Part shown: positions 26,614 through 35,646 of the stretch, piece by piece
Numbering within the stretch: the stretch's first letter is position 1
Layout: each line of letters begins with the position of its first letter
Origin: Sphingomonas ginsengisoli An et al. 2013
Lineage (GTDB): Bacteria; Pseudomonadota; Alphaproteobacteria; Sphingomonadales; Sphingomonadaceae
Length of the DNA stretch: 64,000 bases
NCBI RefSeq assembly: GCF_009363895.1
Contig: NZ_CP045434.1
Span: forward strand, 2,560,501-2,624,500
Direction: 5' to 3'
Position numbers and translations under genes: made by a program
Notes under the pieces: generated by a model
Told to the model about the DNA's origin: nothing
Databases searched by the model: none
Seen by the model: only the letters and a program-made list of their open reading frames with translations

Positions 26614-27249
26614 CTACCGCTTGTGCGAGGCGTGGAGGCCCTTGACCCACGGCAGGATCGCCTGCCAGCCGAGCTCGCGCTCGAAGTGGATGCCGGCGCG
26701 CTTCTCGCGGCGCCAGATGACTTCGCCGGGCGGGATGCCGAGACCCTCGAGGAATACTTGGCAGCCCTCGTTGACCGCCGGCAGTTCCTCGCCCTCGATC
26801 TGCAGGCCGCCGGCCGAGATGTTGCGGATTGTCACCGGCAGGAAATTCTCCGCCTTGCGCAGCCAGGCGCTCGCCAGCACTTCGACCCGCGGCATCTGGC
26901 GGCGGTCGGCGGGCTGGGCGACCAATTGGCGGGTGATCAGCGCCATGACATCGATCGGGCGGGTGAAGCGGACGCCGACGTCCTGCTCGCCGCGCCAGGC
27001 GATCACCGCCTCGACCCGCTGGCCGTTGCCGAGCTCGAGGTACATGGCGGCGCCGAGCGGAACGTCGAGCCAGCCGCGCAGCGTTGCGCCGAGCGCGGAG
27101 ATCTCGCGGATTTCGGAGGCCAGCGCGACCGGGCCGATGTGGACCGTGGTCGGGTCGAGCGTCTCGTCGGGATCGGGGACGAAACCGCTGGTATCCAGCC
27201 AGGGCAACCTGGACGGCAGAACGAAAGTAGTGGCGGTCGCGTCCGTCAC
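26614..27249 (-). CDS. PilZ-domain protein (likely cyclic-di-GMP receptor)
   Basis: 211 residues, soluble. The C-terminal PilZ domain has both c-di-GMP contact motifs: RRQMPR (the RxxxR arm) and NISAGG ([DN]xSxxG). An N-terminal domain of about 100 residues repeats the second motif in weaker form (EISALGATLRG) and may be a degenerate second PilZ. It binds c-di-GMP and presumably relays it to a partner by contact; no output domain is attached. Start is the GTG at 27249; no ATG lies near. The same window encodes a diguanylate cyclase at 19570. Confidence 0.82.
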   Translation of the reverse strand: MTDATATTFVLPSRLPWLDTSGFVPDPDETLDPTTVHIGPVALASEIREISALGATLRGWLDVPLGAAMYLELGNGQRVEAVIAWRGEQDVGVRFTRPIDVMALITRQLVAQPADRRQMPRVEVLASAWLRKAENFLPVTIRNISAGGLQIEGEELPAVNEGCQVFLEGLGIPPGEVIWRREKRAGIHFERELGWQAILPWVKGLHASHKR

Positions 27250-27332
27250 GGTCTGCTAAAAGCCTTTCCGGCAGTCGCGTTCAGCCTTGTCCCCTTGACC
27301 CTAAGAAAAGATAAACGGACCACTCCTCCACG

Positions 27333-27797
27333 ATGTATTCGACGCCCGAAACCGCCAAGCAAGTGGCGCAAATCATCCAGCTGGCGGTCGCGCCGGTGTT
27401 CCTGCTCGCCGGCATCGGCGCCTTCCTCAACGTCTGCGCCTCGCGTCTGGCGCGGATCGTCGACCGGGCGCGCGAGGTGACCCCCAAGCTGCTCGCCAGC
27501 CGCGGCGGCGAGCATGACGGCCACGTCCGCGACCTCCGCATCCTCGACCGGCGGATGCACCTCGTCAGCTGGGCGATCACCGTCACCGTCCTGTCGGCGG
27601 TGCTGGTCTGCGCGGTGGTCGTGCTGCTGTTCTCGGCCTCGCTGGTCGGGCTCCACGTCGGCACCGCCATCGCCTTGCTGTTCATCGGCGCGATGATCAG
27701 CCTCGCCGCCGGCTTCTTCATCTTCCTGGTCGAGACGCGGGTCGCGGCGCGGGCGCTACGGATCGACCGCGATATCCTCGAGCATGAGGCCGAGTAG
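27333..27797 (+). CDS. DUF2721 membrane protein
   Basis: 154 residues. Three predicted helices: LAVAPVFLLAGIGAFLNVCA, then WAITVTVLSAVLVCAVVVLLFS and GTAIALLFIGAMISLAAGFFIFLVE. The first helix is followed by the conserved SRLARIVDRAREV that typifies DUF2721. Inner membrane; function unknown in general. It is divergent from the PilZ gene (84 bp) and nearly touches the convergent lipoprotein gene (2 bp gap). Confidence 0.82.
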   Translation: MYSTPETAKQVAQIIQLAVAPVFLLAGIGAFLNVCASRLARIVDRAREVTPKLLASRGGEHDGHVRDLRILDRRMHLVSWAITVTVLSAVLVCAVVVLLFSASLVGLHVGTAIALLFIGAMISLAAGFFIFLVETRVAARALRIDRDILEHEAE

Positions 27798-27799
27798 CG

Positions 27800-28240
27800 T
27801 CAGCTCGCCAGCAGCGCCGCGATCGCCGCCGGCCGCGGCACCTGCGCCGCCGGCGTGGTCCACAGCCGCCACTTGCCGTTCTGCTTGAGGCCCGCCTGCA
27901 GCGCATGGTCAGAGGGCAGGATGACGAGGAAGCTGGTGCGGGCGGTTCCGATCGTGACCAGCACCGGCCCGTCGCGGGTCAGCGGCGATCCCGACCGCGC
28001 CTGCTCGCGATAGGCCGCGGAAGCGGGGCCGAGCAGCGCGTCGAGGTCAGTGGAGATTGCGCTGTTGGTGAAGAGGCCGCTGTCGGCCGGGGTGCGGCCG
28101 GTCATGCCGGCGAGCGCCGACCAGTCACCGGGCGTCTCGGTCACGACCGCCGGCGGCGCGACGCTGTTGTTGGCGATGTTGCCGCCCGACGAACAGGCGG
28201 CGCACGACAGGAGGGCGAGGGTCGGGAAAAGGGCTTTCAT
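27800..28240 (-). CDS. Hypothetical lipoprotein
   Basis: 146 residues. The N-terminus MKALFPTLALLSCAACSSGG contains a lipobox-like LSCAAC, so it is probably a lipid-anchored periplasmic protein. The mature part has no motif I recognise; PVLVTIGTARTSFLVILPSD near residue 92-111 looks like a beta-hairpin core. Convergent with DUF2721, and divergent from glpX, with which it shares an 83-bp promoter region. Confidence 0.6.
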   Translation of the reverse strand: MKALFPTLALLSCAACSSGGNIANNSVAPPAVVTETPGDWSALAGMTGRTPADSGLFTNSAISTDLDALLGPASAAYREQARSGSPLTRDGPVLVTIGTARTSFLVILPSDHALQAGLKQNGKWRLWTTPAAQVPRPAAIAALLAS

Positions 28241-28322
28241 GGCGGCTCCAACGCGCCATCGCCTCGACAGGAGCCGCGCCCCCGCTTAAGCGCTGCGCCA
28301 CGTCCGAAAAGGGGAAGAGTAA

Positions 28323-29294
28323 ATGGTTTCCGCCAGCAGCATCCTTGACCGTGTGCTCGTGCTCGAGATGGTCCGGGTGACCGAGGCCGCCGCGATCGCC
28401 GCCAGCAAGCTGGTCGGGCGCGGCGATGAAAAGGCCGCCGACGCCGCCGCCGTGGAAGCGATGCGCGCGGCGCTGAACGAGCTGCCGATGGACGGCACCG
28501 TGGTGATCGGCGAGGGCGAGCGCGACGAGGCGCCGATGCTCTTCATCGGCGAAAAGGTCGGCTCGGCGCAGGGCAGCGGCCCCAAGATCGACATCGCGCT
28601 CGACCCGCTCGAAGGCACCACGATCACTGCCAAGGCCGGCCCAAACGCCCTCGCGGTGCTGGCAATCGCCGAGCAGGGCGGCCTCCTCAACGCCCCTGAC
28701 GTCTACATGCAGAAACTGGCGATCGGGCCGGGCTATGCCGACGACGTCATCGACCTCGCGCGGAGCCCGACCGACAACGTCCGCAGCCTCGCCAAGGCCA
28801 AGGGCGTCCAGCCCGGCGACATCAACGCCTGCGTGCTCGACCGCCCGCGCCACGACGCGATCATCGCCGAGCTGCGGGCGCTGGGCTGCGGCATCACGCT
28901 GATCCCCGACGGCGACGTCGCCGGGGTGATCGCGGTGACCGACCCCGACACCACGATCGACATCTACATGGGCTCGGGTGGTGCGCCTGAGGGCGTGCTG
29001 GCGGCCGCCGCGCTGCGCTGCGTCGGTGGGCAGATCCAGGGCCGGCTCTTGTTCCGTAACGACGACGAGCGCGGGCGCGCGCATCGCTGGGGGATCGACG
29101 ACCTCGACCGCATCTACCGGCTCGAGGACATGGCCAAGGGCGACTGCATCTTCGCCGCGACCGGGGTCACCGACGGTTCGTTGCTCCAGGGCGTGAAGCG
29201 TCGCCGCAGCTTCGTCTCGACCGAGAGTATCGTGATGCGCGCGAGCTCGGGCACCGTCCGCCGGGTGACCGGCGAGCACCACAAGCTCAGCTGA
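28323..29294 (+). CDS. glpX: Class II fructose-1,6-bisphosphatase
   Basis: 323 residues, full length. It removes the 1-phosphate of fructose-1,6-bisphosphate in gluconeogenesis (cytoplasm, Mn-dependent). Family blocks: KLVGRGDEKAADAAAV, VIGEGERDEAPML (metal ligands), and IALDPLEGTT, the DPLEGT substrate/metal motif; later MGSGGAPEGVLAAAAL and a GVTDGSLL block near the C-terminus. The ATG at 28323 has AAGGGGAAGAG upstream. recJ follows 48 bp later in the same direction. Confidence 0.96.
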   Translation: MVSASSILDRVLVLEMVRVTEAAAIAASKLVGRGDEKAADAAAVEAMRAALNELPMDGTVVIGEGERDEAPMLFIGEKVGSAQGSGPKIDIALDPLEGTTITAKAGPNALAVLAIAEQGGLLNAPDVYMQKLAIGPGYADDVIDLARSPTDNVRSLAKAKGVQPGDINACVLDRPRHDAIIAELRALGCGITLIPDGDVAGVIAVTDPDTTIDIYMGSGGAPEGVLAAAALRCVGGQIQGRLLFRNDDERGRAHRWGIDDLDRIYRLEDMAKGDCIFAATGVTDGSLLQGVKRRRSFVSTESIVMRASSGTVRRVTGEHHKLS

Positions 29295-29342
29295 TCCCGC
29301 GCGGGATTCACGAAGTGATCAAAGCCGCTTAAGGAGGCGGCA

Positions 29343-31103
29343 ATGGCCCGTGAAGACCTTGCCTGCAATGTCGCTGCCTCGCTGGCGGGCAACCCCTGGC
29401 GCTGGCGGCGGAGCGGGGGCGACCCGCTGACGCCTGACGCCCTGGTCGACGAGTTGCTGCTGGCGCGCGGCGTGCCCCGCGACGACCTGCCGCGCCATCG
29501 CGCGCCCACGATCCGCGACTTCCTCCCCGACCCGTCGGTTTTCCAGGACATGGACAAGGCCGCGAGCCGTGTCGCCGACGCGGTCGATCAGGGCCAGACC
29601 ATCGCCATTTTCGGCGACTATGACGTCGATGGCGCGACCAGCGCGGCTTTGCTGACGCTGCTGTTGCGGCGGTTGGGGATTGAGCCGATGCTCTATATCC
29701 CCGACCGCCAGGCCGAGGGCTACGGCCCCAACGCGCCCGCTTTGCTCGCGCTCAGGGAGCGCGGCGCCGACCTCATCGTCACCGTCGATTGCGGTGCGCA
29801 GGCGTTCGACGCCTTCGCCGCCGCGCATCAGGCGGGAATCGAGATCGTGGTGGTCGATCACCACCAGTGCGCTGCCGCGCTCCCGCTCACCCACGCGCTG
29901 GTTAATCCCAACCGCCTCGACGAGAACGACGTCGGCGCCGCGCACGGCCATCTTGCCGCGGTCGGGATGTGCTTCCTCTTCGGCGTGGCGCTGCTGCGCG
30001 AGCTGCGCCGGCGCGGTCGCTTCGCCGATCGCCCCGAGCCCAAGCTAATCGACCTGCTCGACCTCGTCGCACTCGGCACCGTCGCCGATGTCGCCAAGCT
30101 TCATGGCCTCAACCGCGCCTTTGTGACGCAAGGTCTCAAGGTAATGGCTGCAGGGCAGAATCTTGGCTTGGTCGCTCTGGCCGAGGCGGCGCGGCTGACC
30201 CGCGCGCCGGCCTGTCGCGACCTCGGCTTCGCGCTCGGGCCGCGGATCAACGCGGGTGGGCGGGTCGGCAAGGCCGACCTCGGCGTCCGCCTCCTGACCG
30301 CCACCGATCCCGAGGAGGCGCGTAGCCTCGCCGCGGAATTGGACAGGCTCAACGAAGAGCGCCGCGCGATCGAGACGATCGTACTCGAACAGGCCGAGGC
30401 CCAGGCCCAAGATCAGGCCGACGCACCGGTGATCATCGTCGCCGGGAATGGCTGGCATCCCGGCGTGGTCGGGATCGTCTCGAGCCGCCTCAAGGAGCGG
30501 TTCGACCGCCCGGCGCTCGTCATCGCGCTCGACGAGGCGGGTGTCGGCAAGGGCTCGGGCCGATCGATCAGCGGGGTCGATCTCGGCGCCGCGGTCCTGG
30601 CGGCGAAGGACGAGGGCTTTCTGATCGCCGGTGGCGGCCACGCCATGGCCGCAGGGTTGACGATGCCGCCGGGCGGCCTCGAACCGTTGCGCGCCTACCT
30701 CGCTGAGCGGCTGGCGGCCGACATCGAACGCAGTCGCGCCGGACGCGCGTTGCTGATCGATAGCCTCTGCGCGCCGCGCGGGGTGTCGGCGGGCCTGTGC
30801 GACGCGCTCGACGCGGGCGGACCTTATGGCGCCGGTTGGCCAAGCCCGCGCCTGGTCTCGGGCCCGGTTCGGCTGATCAAGATCGGGGTGGTCGGCAACG
30901 GTCATGTCCGCGGCCTCGCCTGCGGCGACGATGGTGCCAGCTTCAAGTGGATCGCCTTTCGCCAGGCCGACACGCCGCTCGGCCAGGCATTGCTCGCCGC
31001 TGGGGCTGATCGGAGGTTCTGGCTGGCCGGCTCGGTCAAGCGAGACGAATGGAACGGCGGCGAGCGCGCCGAGATGCACCTCGACGACGCTGCCCTCGCT
31101 TGA
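29343..31103 (+). CDS. recJ: Single-stranded-DNA-specific exonuclease RecJ
   Basis: 586 residues. DHH-family nuclease: motif I is IFGDYDVDGATSAALL, motif III carries the conserved VVDHHQ; the DHHA1 half has GGGHAMAAGLTM and the C-terminal OB-like region follows. It degrades 5' single-stranded ends in recombination and mismatch repair. A strong ribosome site AAGGAGGCGGCA precedes the ATG. Probably co-transcribed with glpX, a neighbour without functional relation. tRNA-Glu lies 39 bp downstream. Confidence 0.95.
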   Translation: MAREDLACNVAASLAGNPWRWRRSGGDPLTPDALVDELLLARGVPRDDLPRHRAPTIRDFLPDPSVFQDMDKAASRVADAVDQGQTIAIFGDYDVDGATSAALLTLLLRRLGIEPMLYIPDRQAEGYGPNAPALLALRERGADLIVTVDCGAQAFDAFAAAHQAGIEIVVVDHHQCAAALPLTHALVNPNRLDENDVGAAHGHLAAVGMCFLFGVALLRELRRRGRFADRPEPKLIDLLDLVALGTVADVAKLHGLNRAFVTQGLKVMAAGQNLGLVALAEAARLTRAPACRDLGFALGPRINAGGRVGKADLGVRLLTATDPEEARSLAAELDRLNEERRAIETIVLEQAEAQAQDQADAPVIIVAGNGWHPGVVGIVSSRLKERFDRPALVIALDEAGVGKGSGRSISGVDLGAAVLAAKDEGFLIAGGGHAMAAGLTMPPGGLEPLRAYLAERLAADIERSRAGRALLIDSLCAPRGVSAGLCDALDAGGPYGAGWPSPRLVSGPVRLIKIGVVGNGHVRGLACGDDGASFKWIAFRQADTPLGQALLAAGADRRFWLAGSVKRDEWNGGERAEMHLDDAALA

Positions 31104-31142
31104 CCGTGCGGGCCCTTGCCCTTAAGCGCACCCCCGCCTCAC

Positions 31143-31217
31143 GGCCCCTTCGTCTAGCGGTTAGGACGCGGCCCTTTCACGGCTGAAACACGGGTTCGAT
31201 TCCCGTAGGGGTCACCA
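31143..31217 (+). tRNA. tRNA-Glu (anticodon TTC), CCA encoded
   Basis: 75 bases folding as a standard cloverleaf: acceptor GGCCCCT pairs with AGGGGTC (one G-U), D-arm TCTAGCGGTTAGGA, anticodon loop CTTTCAC giving TTC, T-arm GGGTTCGATTCCC, discriminator A and encoded CCA. Confidence 0.97.
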
Positions 31218-31266
31218 CAATGCGGCGCAGGAACTTGGCCGCATTGCCAAGGGGCGCGCCATCCAT

Positions 31267-33618
31267 TCACTGGTTGAGCGGTCCGGCGCCTTTCGCCGCC
31301 GACATCGAATAGGGTCGCGCCCCGAGCTGTGTTGCCCACTCGCGGTTGGGCGCGGCCTGCATGACGAAGTGCAATTCTCCGCCCGCCATGATCTCCCGGT
31401 GGGTGATGAAGCTGCGGGTGAGGGGGCGGCCGTTCAGGGTAACGCTGCCGACATAGGGACGCTGGTCGTCGAGGCCGTCCGCGCTGACCGTGAAGGTCCG
31501 CCCGTTGGGAAGGTGCAGCACGGCGCGGTTCACGAACGGACGGCCGATCACATATTCGAGGCTGCCGGGCGTGACGGGATAGAAGCCGAGCCCGGTGAAC
31601 AGCAGCCACGCCGACATCTGCCCGAGGTCGTCGTTACCCGACAGCCCGTCGGGAGTTGGCTTGTACTGGCTGTCGACGATCTGCTTGAGGCGGCCTTGCG
31701 TCTTCCACGGCGCGCCGGCGTAATTGTAGAGATAGGCGACGTGGTGGCTGGGCTCGTTGCCGTGGATGTACTGGCCGATCAGCCCGGCGATGTCCTCGGC
31801 GTGGCTGTAGTCGAGCTTGCTGTTGTCATAGTCGAACATGGCGTCGAGCTTGGCGACCACCGCGGCGTCGCCGCCGAGCGCGGCGAACAGCGCCGCCTGG
31901 TCCTGCGGGACGAACCAGCTGTACTGCCAGGCATTCCCCTCGGTGTAGTCCGACCCGTAGTTGATCGCGGTCGGGTCGAAGGGCACGCGGAAGCTGCCGT
32001 CGGCCTTGCGGGCACGGACGAAGCCGGTGTTGGGGTCGAACGTGTTGCGCCAGTAACCGGCGCGCTTCGTGAACTCGGCGGCGACATCCTTGCGGCCGAG
32101 CGCCGCCGCCATCCGCGCGATGGTCCAGTCGTCATAAGCATATTCGACCGTCTTCGAGGCCGCCTCGGGCTCGCGGTCGATCGGCACGTAGCCGAGCCGC
32201 ATGTAATCGCCGAGGTCGCCGTAGGGGCGGTAAGTGGCGCTCGCGACCATCGCGTCGAGCGCGGCGTTGGCGTCGAACCCGCGAATGCCCTTGAGGTAGG
32301 CGTCGGCGATGATCGGGACGGCGTGGTAGCCGATCATCGTCCACGTCTCGCGGCCCTGGAACTGCCACACTGGCAGGATCCCGAATGGGCTGTCGCGGCG
32401 GCTGGCGATCAGTGACTTGACGATGTCGGCATTGACCTTCTCGGGCTGGACCAACGTCAGCAACGGCTGCTCGGCGCGGAACGTGTCCCACAGCGAAAAG
32501 GTCGAGCGGAAGGCGAAGCCGTTGGCGACATGCACTTGGTTGTCGGTCCCGCGATAACGTCCATCGGCGTCCCCCGCGATCGAGGGGGCGAGCAGCGCGT
32601 GGTAGAGCGCGGTGTAGAGGCTGATGCGCATCGGCGCGGGGGCGTCGATGGCCAGCACGCCGAGCGCCTGCGACCAGCGGGCCCGGGTCGCGGCGCGGAC
32701 CGCGTCGAAGCCGGTCGCTTCGGAGGCGAGGTTGTTGAGTGCCCCCGCTTCGTCGACCGAAGAAATCGCCACCGCCGCCTCGAGCGGGCGAGAGAGCGCC
32801 GCGAAGTCGAGCCGCGCGACGAGCTGGCGCCCTTCCTTGTAGGCGACCGCGTCGGTGCCACGCCCCGGCCCCTGGAAGCCTCGATAGGCGACGTCCTTCT
32901 CGGTATCGACGAATTGCTGCGCGGCGATCGGCGCCGAGAAATGCATGGCGAAGCAGAGGATGCGGTCGGGCGCCCAACCGCGCGTCTGGCGGCACCCGGT
33001 CAGCGTCTGCGGGTCGCGCAGGCGGATCGACGACCACAGCACCTTGCCGGGATAATTGTAGAGGCTGGTGCGCAGGTCGAGCACCAGGTGCGCGGCCTTG
33101 CCGACGGGGTAGGTGTAGCGGTGGATGCCGACCCGCGTTCCCGCGGTCAGCTCGGCGCGGACACCGGGATCGCTGAGCGTCACCGCATAATAGCCGGGCT
33201 CGGCGACCTCGCTGCGATGGTCGAAGCGCGAGCGATAGCCCGAGCCGGGCACCTTCGCGTTGCCGGGCTCGAGCGGAACCCGGTCGCCGCTGACCGGCAT
33301 CAGCAGGAAGTCGGCGAGGTCCGAATGGCCGGCGCCCGAGAAATGGGTGTGGCTGAACCCTTGGATGGTCGGGTCTTCGTAATGATAGCCGGCGGCATGC
33401 GCGTAGCATTCGCGCACCGTGCAGCTGGTGTCGGTGTCAGGCGACAGCTGGACCATCCCGAACGGGGCGACCGCACCGGGGTAGGTGTGGCCTTCGCCGC
33501 CGGTGCCGATCATCGGGTCGACCGCCTGGAAAGGCGTGGCGGTCGGCGGCGCGGCGGCGAAGGCGGTGGTCGAAAGAGCGGCGACGATGGCCGCGGCGGC
33601 CGGCGAGGGGATCGACAT
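31267..33618 (-). CDS. GH92 family alpha-mannosidase, exported
   Basis: 783 residues. A signal peptide (MSIPSPAAAAIVAALSTTAFAA) leads into the GH92 fold. The N-terminal beta-sandwich begins VDPMIGTGGEGHTYPGAVAPFGMVQLSPDT, a very typical GH92 opening; the catalytic (alpha/alpha)6 region has SLWDTFRAEQPLL and later GNEPSHHVAYLYNYAG, and SGNDDLGQMSAW carries the conserved acidic pair. GH92 enzymes are calcium-dependent exo-alpha-mannosidases acting on N-glycans and yeast mannan. The ATG at 33618 is chosen because an upstream extension would hide the signal peptide. Divergent from a GH47 gene: two mannosidase families share one 100-bp promoter region. Confidence 0.93.
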   Translation of the reverse strand: MSIPSPAAAAIVAALSTTAFAAAPPTATPFQAVDPMIGTGGEGHTYPGAVAPFGMVQLSPDTDTSCTVRECYAHAAGYHYEDPTIQGFSHTHFSGAGHSDLADFLLMPVSGDRVPLEPGNAKVPGSGYRSRFDHRSEVAEPGYYAVTLSDPGVRAELTAGTRVGIHRYTYPVGKAAHLVLDLRTSLYNYPGKVLWSSIRLRDPQTLTGCRQTRGWAPDRILCFAMHFSAPIAAQQFVDTEKDVAYRGFQGPGRGTDAVAYKEGRQLVARLDFAALSRPLEAAVAISSVDEAGALNNLASEATGFDAVRAATRARWSQALGVLAIDAPAPMRISLYTALYHALLAPSIAGDADGRYRGTDNQVHVANGFAFRSTFSLWDTFRAEQPLLTLVQPEKVNADIVKSLIASRRDSPFGILPVWQFQGRETWTMIGYHAVPIIADAYLKGIRGFDANAALDAMVASATYRPYGDLGDYMRLGYVPIDREPEAASKTVEYAYDDWTIARMAAALGRKDVAAEFTKRAGYWRNTFDPNTGFVRARKADGSFRVPFDPTAINYGSDYTEGNAWQYSWFVPQDQAALFAALGGDAAVVAKLDAMFDYDNSKLDYSHAEDIAGLIGQYIHGNEPSHHVAYLYNYAGAPWKTQGRLKQIVDSQYKPTPDGLSGNDDLGQMSAWLLFTGLGFYPVTPGSLEYVIGRPFVNRAVLHLPNGRTFTVSADGLDDQRPYVGSVTLNGRPLTRSFITHREIMAGGELHFVMQAAPNREWATQLGARPYSMSAAKGAGPLNQ

Positions 33619-33718
33619 GGCCGCAACCTTGGTCGCGCGCGAGCGTGCGAGCAAGCCGGTTGCCGCGCCCCGTGCAACGTCGCTACCCTTCGCGCTCGGT
33701 CCGGGGAGGAATGAGCAG

Positions 33719-35098
33719 ATGCAATTCGCGCGGCGCAGCGTCCTTCTCGGCTCCGCAGGGCTCGCGGGCTGCGCGGCGCTGCCTGACCGTCCCGGCAGCG
33801 CGGGCGCCGACTGGCATGCGCTGGCCGAGGACGTCCGCCGCGAGATGGCGTGGGCGTGGGACCAGTATCGCGCGCTCGCCTGGGGCAAGGACGAAATCAA
33901 GCCGGTCAGCGGCACGTTTTCGAGCTTCCCGCTCAAGGATCATCACCTCGGCCTCACCCTCATCGAGGCGCTCGACACCTTGTGGCTGATGGGTCTCGAC
34001 AGCCGCTTCGAGGAGGGGCTCGACTGGGTCCGCCGCGAGGCCGATTTCGATGTCGACGGCGAGGTGTCGGTCTTCGAAACCTCGATCCGGCTGGTCGGCG
34101 GCCTGCTCAGCGCGCACCTCGCCAGCGGCGACGCCCGAGTGCTCGCCAAGTGCAAGGACCTCGCCGATCGATTGCTTCCGGCCTTCGACACGCCGACGGG
34201 CATGCCGACCCGCTTCGTCAACCTGCGCACCGGTGCGCGGCGCCAGCCGGTGACCAGCCCGGCCGACATCGCCACCTACCTGCCCGAATGGGCGACACTG
34301 AGCCGGCTGACCGGCGACGACCGCTACCGCCGCGCGGCCAAGCGCGCGCAGGTCGCGGTGTTCGAACGGCGCTCGAAGCTCGGGCTCGTCGCCACCCAGA
34401 TCGACGTCGAGACCGGCGCGTGGAAATCGCGCACCGCGACGGTCGGCTCCTATTGCGACAGCTTCTTCGAATATCTGTGGGACGGCTGGCAGCTGCTCGG
34501 CGACGCCGAGTGCAAGCGGATGTACGACTCCTGCACCGCCGCCATCCTCGCGCACCAGCAGGCGTGGAAGGACGGTCAACTCTGGTTCGCCGACGTCGAT
34601 TTCGAGACCGGCCAGGTCGTCAGTACCGAGCAGGACGAACTCGCCTCCTTCTACGGTGGATTGCTCGGCCAGGGCGGGGCGATGCGCGAGGGAGCGGCCT
34701 ATACCGAGAGCTGGGCGGCAGTGCAGGACCGCTTCGGCGTTCTCCCCGAAGGCTATGACTATGCCAGCGGCCGACCGACCCAGCTCACCAATGCCCTCCG
34801 CCCCGAACTCGCCGACTCGGCCTTCACCCTTTGGCTGATCGACCGGCATCCGCGCTGGCGGGAGATCGGGCGCCGCCACTATCTGGCGATGAAGGCGAGC
34901 AACCGCGCTCCCCACGGCTACACTGACTTGGCGGACGTCACGACGACGCCCAAGCGGCAGGCCGACCACTGCCCCGGCTACTGGTGGTCGGAGCAGATGA
35001 AATATTACTATCTGCTGTTCGCCGACACCCCGCGGTTCGACTATCGCCGCAACTACCTCAGCACCGAAGGCAACGTGCTGCTCGGTTTCCGTCGATAA
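33719..35098 (+). CDS. GH47-like alpha-1,2-mannosidase, Tat-exported lipoprotein
   Basis: 459 residues. The N-terminus ARRSVLLGSAGLAGCAALP combines a twin-arginine motif with a lipobox (LAGC), suggesting Tat export and lipid anchoring. The (alpha/alpha)6 barrel shows GH47 marks: TLIEALDTLWLMGLDSRFEEGLDWV cut as EALDTLWLMGL, then SVFETSIRLVGGLLSAH, AECKRMYDS, LADSAFTLWL (the usual ELAES-like Glu is Asp here) and a terminal YLSTEGNVLLGF. Typical GH47 ends with a Thr-Glu near the calcium site; STEG fits. GH47 is rare in bacteria. It trims alpha-1,2-mannose. GGGAGGA lies 8 bp before the ATG. Divergent partner of GH92. Confidence 0.82.
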   Translation: MQFARRSVLLGSAGLAGCAALPDRPGSAGADWHALAEDVRREMAWAWDQYRALAWGKDEIKPVSGTFSSFPLKDHHLGLTLIEALDTLWLMGLDSRFEEGLDWVRREADFDVDGEVSVFETSIRLVGGLLSAHLASGDARVLAKCKDLADRLLPAFDTPTGMPTRFVNLRTGARRQPVTSPADIATYLPEWATLSRLTGDDRYRRAAKRAQVAVFERRSKLGLVATQIDVETGAWKSRTATVGSYCDSFFEYLWDGWQLLGDAECKRMYDSCTAAILAHQQAWKDGQLWFADVDFETGQVVSTEQDELASFYGGLLGQGGAMREGAAYTESWAAVQDRFGVLPEGYDYASGRPTQLTNALRPELADSAFTLWLIDRHPRWREIGRRHYLAMKASNRAPHGYTDLADVTTTPKRQADHCPGYWWSEQMKYYYLLFADTPRFDYRRNYLSTEGNVLLGFRR

Positions 35099-35236
35099 GC
35101 CAGGCGCACCGCCGCTGCGCTTGCCCAGCTTTTTGCGACGAGTTGCGCGGCGGCATGCCGGCTTTGAGACGGAAGGTGCGACCCTCGCCGAGTCGCGGCG
35201 TTGAGCATTCATGAACATCGTCCCAATGTGCCGTCC

Positions 35237-35575
35237 ATGAAGCATGATGCGTTGAAGCCGACGCAGCCGAGCCGTCGGAGCTGGACCCGCGCCGAAGACT
35301 ATCTGCCGCCGCGCCGTCTCCGCCGCGGGACCGGCGGCCAGGCCCTGACCGCCTTTCCGGCGCAGCATGGCTCCGACGACGGTCGCAAGGCCGAGCGGAT
35401 GATGCTCGGACTGGTGCCGTTCGTGCTGCTGATGCTGGGGCTGGGAATCATGTCGGTGGCGATCGCGGTCGCCGCCTGGCCGGGCCGCCATGTGGCGCAG
35501 GCGGCGCCCGTCCGAACCGTCGCCGCCAAGCCTGCGACAACCACCGAAACCACCATCCAGCTCGCGCCGCGCTAG
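35237..35575 (+). CDS. Hypothetical single-span membrane protein
   Basis: 112 residues: a basic, Pro/Arg-rich N-terminal half (SRRSWTRAEDYLPPRRLRRG), one membrane helix (LGLVPFVLLMLGLGIMSVAIAVAAW), and a Thr/Ala-rich periplasmic tail ending TTIQLAPR. I recognise no family. ATG at 35237 is chosen; an in-frame TTG 36 bp earlier is possible. It follows the GH47 gene by 138 bp in the same direction but need not be linked. Confidence 0.55.
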   Translation: MKHDALKPTQPSRRSWTRAEDYLPPRRLRRGTGGQALTAFPAQHGSDDGRKAERMMLGLVPFVLLMLGLGIMSVAIAVAAWPGRHVAQAAPVRTVAAKPATTTETTIQLAPR

Positions 35576-35646
35576 ACCGCTCATTTTCTCGGATGGAACG
35601 AAGCTGACCCTTGCGGCCTTTCCCCTGGGCTGAAATGGGGGTGTGC

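Noticed and set aside
31143..35575. Genomic island inserted at tRNA-Glu and carrying the mannosidases
   Set aside because: No second copy of the tRNA 3' end, no integrase, and composition similar to the surroundings.
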